In this document: positions 38,501-42,615 of the stretch, piece after piece | How positions within the stretch are numbered: the stretch's first letter is position 1 | Layout of the letters: each line of letters opens with the position of its first letter | Origin: Symbiodinium natans | Taxonomy: Eukaryota > Sar > Dinophyceae > Suessiales > Symbiodiniaceae | DNA: 42,615 nucleotides | Direction of reading: 5' to 3' | Assembly (NCBI GenBank): GCA_905221605.1 | Contig: CAJNDS010000889.1 | Coordinates: forward strand, 1 to 42,615 | Translations under genes and position numbers: made by a program | Notes under the pieces: generated by a model | The model's database searches: none | What the model saw: the letters and a program-made list of their open reading frames with translations, nothing else | Told to the model about the DNA's origin: nothing

Positions 38501-38857
38501 CTTCAATCTCGAGCTTAGGTCTTCGTCCTAGAACTGCGAAGGCTAAGTCCCTCAATCCCAACGCGGAAACCTTAGATCTAAGCCCAGAACCTGTAGTCTC
38601 AGTCCCGGTACTCCTATAACCCGGTAGGCCCTTGGGACATGCTACATTTTCCTTTTTGGGTTTAAGAGGACCAGATTCAGGGCTTATTATAGGGTTTAGG
38701 GTTTTATAGGGTTTAGGGGCCGGTAGGATTTCTGAATTGTAGTCTACAGTTGCCGACCGACCAGCAGCACGAGGTGCAGCGAGCTTCGCTGCAGACCGAT
38801 TTCCAACGGAAATCCCTACGGGGTGAGGTAGCCCAGCACCCCACGTGTCCCAAGTAA
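25671..38857 (+). CDS. Voltage-gated cation channel with C-terminal EF hands, copy 2 (S1-S6 traced; about 23 exons)
   Basis: Exons: 25671-25710, 25847-25930, 26575-26658, 27232-27276, 27458-27531, 27825-27879, 28262-28318, 29028-29087, 29867-29944, 30450-about 30496, 30673-30738, 31777-31822, 33794-about 33835, about 34107-34145, 34803-about 34850, about 34985-35069, 35211-35261, 35757-35800, 36002-36059, 36995-37016, 37140-37225, 38297-about 38385, and possibly 38767-38857 ending TAA. Most junctions keep frame (GT, GC or GA to AG). Order: pre-S1 linker, S1, Cys-rich loop, S2, S3, S4 with five arginines every third residue, S5, CxxC turret, TLFQQIVAGDSWG pore, S6, charged helix, two EF hands, coiled-coil tail. 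This is a single-domain tetramer-forming channel, likely plasma membrane and calcium-modulated. Permeant ion unknown. It is a tandem paralogue of the gene at 0.1-6.4 kb, with the coiled-coil and FkbM genes between. Confidence 0.9.
26093..26220. mobile_element. TIR element family 4, diverged copy
   Basis: CTACTATTTGCATAAGAA at the left and TCTTAACCAAATAATCGTAG at the right are inverted arms. It lies in the S1 to S1-S2-loop intron of channel copy 2. Confidence 0.7.
26575..26658 (+). CDS. Channel copy 2: S1-S2 extracellular loop exon
   Basis: Reads (M)YEANQDAKCFPDWAGRNI then DCPHRCLGSE. Three or four cysteines could be disulfide-bonded. Acceptor CAAG|GTATG and GC upstream give LIM|YEAN. The GA donor at 26659 joins GA|G AGC as SE|SDSIAW. 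Confidence 0.85.
26986..27021 (+). repeat. (TC)n microsatellite
   Basis: About 17 CT units in a channel intron. Confidence 0.95.
27232..27531 (+). CDS. Channel copy 2: S2 helix split by a family-1 element intron
   Basis: Exon 27232-27276 reads SDSIAWLVWTNLLLL. Exon 27458-27531 reads ITYTVECGIRFYVERTSFF then CNKWNM. The GT-AG intron (27277-27457) ends exactly at a degraded family-1 right TIR (ATGGCTACGGGGCGACTCAG). The E in TVECGIRF is the conserved acidic S2 residue of voltage sensors. Confidence 0.85.
27660..27783 (+). repeat. (CCCTAAA/CCCTAAG)n
   Basis: Alternating short blocks of CCCTAAA and CCCTAAG in the intron before S3. Confidence 0.95.
27825..27879 (+). CDS. Channel copy 2: S3 exon
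   Basis: Reads IDLVIVILGWSSMLLASV. GA-AG joining to AACAT|GATCC gives WNMIDLVIV; the D is the conserved S3 acid. GT donor, with GGTCAA repeated at both ends of the next intron. Confidence 0.85.
28262..28318 (+). CDS. Channel copy 2: S4 voltage sensor exon
   Basis: Reads VNLSLLRLSRLIRVLRAIR. Five arginines recur every third residue (R-L-S-R-L-I-R-V-L-R-A-I-R), the hallmark of an S4 voltage sensor. GT donor, AG|G acceptor. Confidence 0.95.
28499..28601. mobile_element. TIR element family 5 (GGGGGTTTACGAAAATAGGGG)
   Basis: GGGGGGTTTACGAAAATAGG then GG at the left; CCCCTAATTTCGGAAACCC at the right. Noncoding, about 103 bp, in the intron after S4. Confidence 0.8.
29028..29087 (+). CDS. Channel copy 2: S4-S5 linker exon
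   Basis: Reads VFISIPEFYLLVTGLYSSIK, joined after AIR. The amphipathic linker couples the sensor to the pore. GT donor after AAG. Confidence 0.85.
29593..29680 (+). repeat. (TTTAGGG)n
   Basis: About 12 perfect units in the intron before S5. Confidence 0.97.
29867..29944 (+). CDS. Channel copy 2: S5 exon
   Basis: Reads AILFGSMMLLFVIIFWAIVA then VELLHP. The hydrophobic S5 ends in LLHP before the extracellular turret. GT donor. Confidence 0.9.
30450..30738 (+). CDS. Channel copy 2: turret and pore-helix exons
   Basis: Exon 30450-about 30496 reads VMSRLEAEWIRLHLGE (3' end uncertain). Exon 30673-30738 reads CPECMYRFADVFSAGVTLFQ. The CxxC matches CPRC in copy 1. GA donor at 30739 (CAGCA|GA), the same codon phase as copy 1. 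Confidence 0.8.
30890..30970 (+). repeat. (GA)n-rich microsatellite
   Basis: AGAGAGAGA and AAAGAAAG runs in the intron between the pore helix and the filter. Confidence 0.9.
31279..31342. mobile_element. Short internally deleted family-1 element
   Basis: ACTTCGTAGCCCAGTGGTAT at the left and AAATGGGCCACCAAG at the right, only about 64 bp long. In the same intron as the GA-rich tract. Confidence 0.6.
31600..31775 (+). repeat. (CCCTAAA)n array ending at the filter exon
   Basis: About 24 units run directly into CCCAG, the 3' splice site of the filter exon, so the telomere-type repeat itself serves as the tract before the acceptor. Confidence 0.97.
31777..31822 (+). CDS. Channel copy 2: selectivity-filter exon
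   Basis: Reads IVAGDSWGQISLPLI. Acceptor CCCAG|G restores FQQIVAGDSW. GC donor after ATT at 31823. Confidence 0.9.
31858..31940 (+). repeat. (TTTAGGG)n array at the start of the post-filter intron
   Basis: About ten units beginning roughly 35 bp after the filter exon's GC donor. Confidence 0.97.
32084..32660 (+). repeat. Tandem array of about 127-bp units
   Basis: CTCCCGCAAGGAAAAATGCC recurs at 32242, 32368, 32496 and 32623 (steps 126, 128, 127); a diverged start lies at 32084. Each unit carries GAAATCGACGGTTTCGGGG, AGCTTTAAAAAGCCCCAGAA and a GGGGGGGACCCGG run. Open minus-strand frames arise from the repeat period. Within the filter-to-S6 intron. Confidence 0.95.
32698..32873. repeat. GC-rich palindrome cluster (TGTCCCGGGGGGGCCCCGGGACA type)
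   Basis: At least four copies of GTCCC-G(n)-CCCCGGGACA-type inverted repeats lie within 180 bp. Each can fold alone or with its neighbours. Immediately follows the 127-bp array. Confidence 0.9.
33590..33760 (+). repeat. (CCCTAAAA)n and (CCCTAGAA)n octamer arrays
   Basis: A block of CCCTAAAA units, then about six CCCTAGAA units (33661-33705), then CCCTAAA. Confidence 0.95.
33794..34145 (+). CDS. Channel copy 2: S6 exons
   Basis: Exon 33794-about 33835 reads AENPWIAVMLFIIM. Exon about 34107-34145 reads MTISLGVMNLILA. The precise junction is not resolved by GT, GC or GA. The GA donor after GCA at 34145 is secure because it joins A|VIVER. Confidence 0.8.
33868..33970 (+). repeat. (TTTAGGG)n
   Basis: About 14 units inside the S6 intron of copy 2. 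Confidence 0.97.
34803..35069 (+). CDS. Channel copy 2: post-S6 helix exons
   Basis: Exon 34803-about 34850 reads VIVERATEARENDHEQ. Exon about 34985-35069 reads KLMARVKQKAQERAKNMVEL then AVLCANLDK. The intron between them has an unresolved 5' site. The GC donor at 35070 lies inside the EF-hand loop. Confidence 0.8.
35211..35261 (+). CDS. Channel copy 2: EF-hand 1 loop exon
   Basis: Reads DQSGTVSLEEMQSGYDH; joined to ...NLDK it gives DKDQSGTVSLEE, identical to copy 1. Acceptor GTGAG|GAC, donor CAT|GA. Confidence 0.9.
35288..35384. mobile_element. TIR element with GGTTCAGGGTACTTATAACC ends
   Basis: GAGGTTCAGGGTACTTATA at the left is mirrored by TATAAGTACCCATGGACCTC at the right. A related GATACTTATAACCC sequence lies near 15640. 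In the intron after EF-hand 1. Confidence 0.75.
35500..35550 (+). repeat. Poly-C tract
   Basis: About 45 C with a single G near the end. The long proline or glycine frames across it are artefacts of the homopolymer. Confidence 0.95.
35627..35740. mobile_element. TIR element family 5, intact
   Basis: GGGGGTTTCCGAAATTAGGG then GTCC at the left; GGTCCCAAATTTTCGTAAAC then CCCC at the right; 114 bp. Ends only about 16 bp before the DFKK exon. Confidence 0.85.
35757..36059 (+). CDS. Channel copy 2: linker helix and EF-hand 2 exons
   Basis: Exon 35757-35800 reads DFKKLMDQMDIKRDE (start could be six bases earlier, DKDFKK). Exon 36002-36059 reads MEVIFNVLDSDNSGHLSYL with an uninterrupted EF loop (completed DSDNSGHLSYLE). 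GC-AG joins GATGA|G ATG. Copy 1 has no intron between DE and ME. Confidence 0.85.
36709..36940. mobile_element. Family-1 TIR element carrying a nested family-4 element
   Basis: The outer ends are CTTGGTAGCCCAGTGGTACC and ATGGTTACTGGGCTACTAAG. The outer body is interrupted at 36806-36917 by a second TIR element. Lies in the intron before EFCKN of channel copy 2. Confidence 0.9.
36806..36917. mobile_element. TIR element family 4 nested in family 1
   Basis: CTACTATTTGCTTAAGAACC then CC; right end GCTCTTAAGCAATTAGTAG. It splits the conserved TGTAATATGGTTAC stretch of the host element, leaving AAT on both sides as a possible target duplication. Confidence 0.85.
36995..37225 (+). CDS. Channel copy 2: EFCKNLGS and FFKRDPVIMHSL exons flanking an introner
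   Basis: Exon 36995-37016 (EFCKNLG + 1 nt) and exon 37140-37225 (SFFKRDPVIMHSLIQCSVMD then VKKVIQTEV) are separated by a 123-nt GC-AG intron formed by a family-1 element. Joined: GGA-AGC-TTC-TTC-AAG. In copy 1 the matching GGC-AAC-TTC-TTC-AGA is uninterrupted. Confidence 0.9.
37021..37139. mobile_element. Family-1 TIR element acting as an intron (introner), GCTT target-site duplication
   Basis: CTTGGTGGCCCAGTGG...GGCTGCCGGGCTACCAAG. GCTT lies directly outside both ends (37017-37020, 37140-37143). The 5' splice site GC is the first half of the left GCTT, and the 3' AG is the element's last two bases. A (CCCTAAA)n block (37084-37115) lies within. Confidence 0.9.
37790..37915 (+). repeat. (AGGGGTCT/AGGGGTTT)n octamer array
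   Basis: About 13 units with the variant GTCT spreading locally, another telomere-like unit expansion. Confidence 0.9.
38119..38280 (+). repeat. (CCCTAAA)n array
   Basis: About 20 units upstream of the coiled-coil tail exon. Confidence 0.97.
38297..38385 (+). CDS. Channel copy 2: coiled-coil tail exon
   Basis: Reads VAVMKEQHAEIMREQRKLLA then AARTFPG. Acceptor CACGAG|GTT. Aligned with copy 1 6370-6427. The 3' end is uncertain (a CCAG|GC near 38374 or later). Confidence 0.75.
38767..38857 (+). CDS. Possible terminal exon of channel copy 2
   Basis: After CAGCAG the frame HEVQRASLQTDFQRKSLRGE VAQHPTCPK ends at TAA 38855-38857. It is Q/R-rich like the preceding tail, but the splice partner is not proven. 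Confidence 0.4.
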
Positions 38858-38914
38858 CGCAAGTTGCCAAATCTTGTGACCAAGTGACCCCAACGTCCCA
38901 AGTGACTCATGCGT

Positions 38915-39180
38915 TCCCCTAAACCCTGAACCCTAAACCCTAAACCCTGAACTCTAAAACCCTGAACCCTAAACCCTGAACCCTGAACCCTGAACCCTAA
39001 ACCCTAAACCCTAAACCCTAAACCCTAAACCCTAAACCCTAAACCCTAAACCCTAAACCCTAAACCCTAAACCCTAAACCCTAAACCCTAGCCCTAAACC
39101 CTGAACCCTGAACCCTAAACCCTAAACCCTAAACCCTAAACCCTAAACCCTAAACCCCCTAAACCCCCTAAACCCTAAAC
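38915..39180 (+). repeat. (CCCTAAA/CCCTGAA)n array
   Basis: About 36 units, the longest telomere-type block in the window, downstream of the possible channel stop. Confidence 0.97.
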
Positions 39181-39260
39181 CCCCCTGGCAGTGACCCGCG
39201 TGTCCCAAGTGACCAAGTAGATGTGACCGAGCATGCCTAGTGTCTCATGAGTCCCAAGTG

Positions 39261-39433
39261 GGGGGTTTACGGTACTAGGGGTACCTGAGTGGGGGGTTTA
39301 GGGTTTAGGGTTTAGGGTTGAGGGTTGAGGGTTGAGGGTTGAGGGTTTGGGGGTACCTTGTTGGGGTCATGGTAAGGGAATCCTACTATTTTGGGGGGTC
39401 TAATTTAGGGGTCCCCTATGTTCGTAAACTCCC
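39261..39433. mobile_element. TIR element family 5 with an internal TTTAGGG/TTGAGGG expansion
   Basis: GGGGGTTTACGGTACTAGGG then GTACC at the left; GGGGTCCCCTATGTTCGTAA then ACTCCC at the right. The telomere-like repeat (39296-39350) is inside the element. Confidence 0.75.
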
Positions 39434-40075
39434 AAGTGACGCAAGCGTCGTCGCCCACGTGTCCCAAGCGTCTTAAGCTCGCAGCACTGGACACCTCATG
39501 GCAGGTTCGAGCAAAAGCTTCTCGCCAAAATTATCTTGCATCAAGGGCACATGTTGATTTGTAAGAAAATGAAGGCCTTGACTCCATGAGAGTTGTAAGT
39601 GGGCGCTCTTGGGGCGGGCAAGTCTGGGGACTCATTCGCGCTTACAAAGCGCGCTTCCGTTAGGGCACGCCCTAAATCCTAAACGCTACACGGGGATTTC
39701 CGAAATAGGGGCACCACTTCTACACCCCAAAATACTACCTAATCCTTCTAAAGGAACCCCCAAAAGGGTACCCCTATTTTCGGAAACGCCCACATGTTTC
39801 AAACCATGATGAATCCCCAAACCTTACACTCCGGGGAGGTACCAAGGGAACAGGGAGCTGTGGGGATCGTCCATAGAACCCTAGCATCCTAAAACCCCTT
39901 AAATCCCGACGCTAAACCCTAAACCCTAAAACCCTAAACCCTAAACCCTAAACCCTAAACCCTAAACCCTAAACCCTAAACCCTAAACCCTCACAAACGA
40001 ACAACCAGGGGGCGGCGGATCCGTGTCGGTACCTTCACCGGAGCTCCCGGAGATGGTCATCAGGCTCCCAGGGGT
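39434..40075 (+). other. Downstream unique islands, possible exons
   Basis: 39500-39560 (RFEQKLLAKIILHQGHM) and 40010-40070 (GGGSVSVPSPELPEMVIRLP) are open on the + strand and sit between repeats, as the real exons do. There is no family match and no tested junction. Confidence 0.25.
39692..39791. mobile_element. TIR element family 5
   Basis: GGGGATTTCCGAAATAGGGG at the left; CCCCTATTTTCGGAAACGCC then C at the right; 100 bp, noncoding. Confidence 0.85.
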
Positions 40076-40176
40076 TTAGGGTTTGGGGTTTGGGGTTTAG
40101 GGTTTAGGGTTTAGGGTTTAGGGTTTAGGGTTTGGGGTTTGGGGTTTAGGATTTATGGGGTCTAGGGTGTAGGGTT

Positions 40177-40302
40177 TATAGGGTTTATAGGGTTTATAGG
40201 GTTTATAGGGTTTATAGGGTTTATAGGGTTTATAGGGTTTATAGGGTTTATAGGGTTTATAGGGTTTATAGGGTTTATAGGGTTTATAGGGTTTATAGGG
40301 TT
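40177..40302 (+). repeat. (GGTTTATAG)n 9-bp array
   Basis: About 14 perfect nonamer units (TTTATAGGG by phase), flanked by TTTAGGG. The nonamer is a heptamer with TA inserted. Its YKP-rich minus-strand frame is only a product of the 9-bp period. Confidence 0.97.
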
Positions 40303-40602
40303 TGGGTTTAGGGTTTAGGGTGTTTAGGGCTCCGGGTTTAGCATTTCGGGGTTTGCAAGCAGCGGCCCCCAGTATCACATGTAAGGTCAGAAGGGCCCTA
40401 AAGGGTTAGGGTTAGGGTCTCAGGGTTCCAGCTGGTTCTGATATGTTTGGGTTTGGGTTTGGGGTTTAGGGTTTAAGGTTTTTTGGGTTTGGGGTTTAGG
40501 GTTATGTGGGACGGGAGTGGGGAGGGTCCGAGGTATTGAGGGGCTGTGGGAGCCGGAGCACGAGGACCCCAAAACCCTAAACACAACCCTTTCCCTAAAC
40601 AA

Positions 40603-41040
40603 CCGTGATAAAGCTTAAAAACACCGTAAGATGCCTCAATAAACCTCTAAAACCTCAACAAACCTTACCACCTTAACACAACTGAATAGCTGCCGCTCAG
40701 GCTGTCAAGCCTTTACGCCTTGAAACCTCGAAGCCTTAACGAAACACTGAAAGGTCAGGGTTTAGGGCTTAGGCTTAGGGTGGCTTAGGGCTTGGGGCTT
40801 AGGGCTTAGGGCATGATAGGGCTTCGGGCTGAGGGCTTCGGGCTTCGGGCTTCCGGCTCAGGGTTTAGGGCTTAGGCTTAGGGTGGCTTCGTGCATAGTA
40901 CCCTAGCATTGAGCCCCTCAACCCTTAGAAGCACGGGCCCCAAAAGCACAAGTGGGGTGATAAGGGCCTCAACCAAAGATATTGTTGCTAGGGCGGCCCC
41001 TACATGCAGGGGCCCTAAACCCTAAACCCTAAGCCCTAAG
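40603..41040. other. No gene seen
   Basis: Degenerate CTTAGGG/CTTCGGG units (40757-40890) and unique sequence without a convincing frame or motif. Confidence 0.5.
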
Positions 41041-41100
41041 CCCTAAACCCTAAACCCTAAACCCTAAACCACTCTTTCATATATAATATAAATGTTAATG

Positions 41101-41600
41101 GCTTTGCGGGCAAGGTCCGAAAATTAGTGGGCAAGGTCCGAAAATTAGCGGGCAAGGTCCGAAAATTAGCGGGCAAGGTCCGAAAATTAGCGGGCAAGGT
41201 CCGAAAATCAGCGGGCAAGGTCCGAAAATCAGTGGGCAAGGTCCATTGGCTGCCCCACGACCTTGCCCACTAATTTTCGGACCTTGCCCGCTGACCCACG
41301 ACCTTGCCCACTGATTTTCGGACCTTGCCCACTAATTTTCGGACCTTGCCCGCTAATTTTCGGACCTTGCCCGCTAATTTTCGGACCCGGGAAAGGCCCG
41401 AAAATTAGCGGGCAAGGTCCGAAAATTAGTGGGCAAGGTCCGAAAACAAGGTCCGAAAATTAGCGGGCAAGGTCCGAAAATTAGCGGGCAAGGTCCGAAA
41501 ATTAGCGGGCAAGGTCCGAAAATTAGCGGGCAAGGTCCGAAAATTAGCGGGCAAGGTCCGAAAATTAGCGGGCAAGGTCCGAAAATTAGCGGGCAAGGTC
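41101..41600. repeat. 21-bp repeat array (GCGGGCAAGGTCCGAAAATTA) in alternating orientation
   Basis: Forward units at 41101-41245, reverse-complement units at 41254-41385, forward units again at 41394-41600. The 21-bp period keeps several frames open on both strands (FRTLPAN, GPCPLIF, KISGQGP), but there is no start context, splice motif or family match. The inverted blocks could fold into a stem of more than 100 bp. Confidence 0.95.
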
Positions 41601-41603
41601 CTT

Positions 41604-41880
<277 letters not shown>

Positions 41881-42615
41881 ATGCACTGGGTCATTTGCAA
41901 AGCCACTGGCTGGCATGAGGATTGAGGAGCCTTAAAATTTAGGGTTCAAGGGTTCAGGGCTGAGGGTTCTACGGTGGTTGAATGTTCAGGGACAAGAGCG
42001 TAGGGTTAAGAATTTGGGTTGCGTGTGAAACTTTTATTGTCTTAATGGTATGGGATTCTCTGGGTGGGTGGGTACTTTTCGGGCGCTTGAAAGGCTGCCA
42101 GCCTAGTGAATGCTTGAACTTTGAGATGCTGAACCCTAAACCCTAAACCCTAAACCACTCTTTCATATATAATATAAATGTTAATGGCTTTGCGGGCAAG
42201 GTCCGAAAATTAGTGGGCAAGGTCCGAAAATTAGCGGGCAAGGTCCGAAAATTAGCGGGCAAGGTCCGAAAATTAGCGGGCAAGGTCCGAAAATCAGCGG
42301 GCAAGGTCCGAAAATCAGTGGGCAAGGTCCATTGGCTGCCCCACGACCTTGCCCACTAATTTTCGGACCTTGCCCGCTGACCCACGACCTTGCCCACTGA
42401 TTTTCGGACCTTGCCCACTAATTTTCGGACCTTGCCCGCTAATTTTCGGACCTTGCCCGCTAATTTTCGGACCCGGGAAAGGCCCGAAAATTAGCGGGCA
42501 AGGTCCGAAAATTAGCGGGCAAGGTCCGAAAATTAGCGGGCAAGGTCCGAAAATTAGCGGGCAAGGTCCGAAAATTAGCGGGCAAGGTCCGAAAATTAGC
42601 GGGCAAGGTCCGAAA

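Noticed and set aside
38472-38910. Minus-strand frames of 132 and 65 codons
   Set aside because: Antisense to the possible channel terminal exon and partly composed of telomere-type repeat; no family motif.
40118-40378. Minus-strand YKPYKP repeat protein
   Set aside because: It is the translation of the 9-bp GGTTTATAG array.

Overview
The window looks like nuclear DNA of a dinoflagellate, probably a core or symbiont-type lineage; I cannot name the species. It has no long ORFs. The recognisable proteins lie in many short exons, about 20 to 250 bp each, all on the + strand. Introns start with GT, GC or GA and end with AG, often followed by G. Arabidopsis-type telomere heptamers (TTTAGGG/CCCTAAA) fill most introns and intergenic DNA. 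One-way gene order, relaxed 5' splice sites and intronic terminal-inverted-repeat (TIR) elements are known dinoflagellate traits. Species and gene names below rest on motif reading, not on a database search.

Layout: (1) about 130-6430 holds the 3' half of a voltage-gated cation channel with C-terminal EF hands (copy 1); its S1-S5 exons would lie left of the window. (2) About 6430-16300 is mostly telomere-type repeat, microsatellite and TIR debris, with a set of coiled-coil-like candidate exons (10.6-13.6 kb) of an unknown protein. (3) 16400-21423 is a multi-exon secreted or endomembrane FkbM-type methyltransferase gene with a clear signal peptide; its large third intron contains a 1.85-kb array of 92-bp palindromic units. 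(4) About 25670-38385, possibly to 38857, is a second channel gene (copy 2). All of S1-S6, the AGDSWG pore filter, two EF hands and the coiled-coil tail can be traced exon by exon. Weak candidate N-terminal exons lie at 22.8-24.9 kb. (5) 38.9-42.6 kb is repeat DNA: telomere-type arrays, a 9-bp GGTTTATAG array, 21-bp direct and inverted arrays, a roughly 270-bp poly-C tract and a 1086-bp spaced duplication.

The most interesting signal is how the introns are built. Several introns are bounded by TIR elements (family CTTGGTAGCCCAGT...ACTGGGCTACCAAG). The 3' splice site is the last AG of the right TIR, and the 5' splice site (GC or GA) is the first two bases of a 4-bp target-site duplication. One such intron in channel copy 2 (37017-37139) has an intact empty site in copy 1, and the two paralogues differ at five intron positions in the EF-hand region. 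The window therefore seems to record recent intron gain by mobile introners. Telomere-type repeats make up most of the other introns, commonly TTTAGGG at the 5' end and CCCTAAA at the 3' end.
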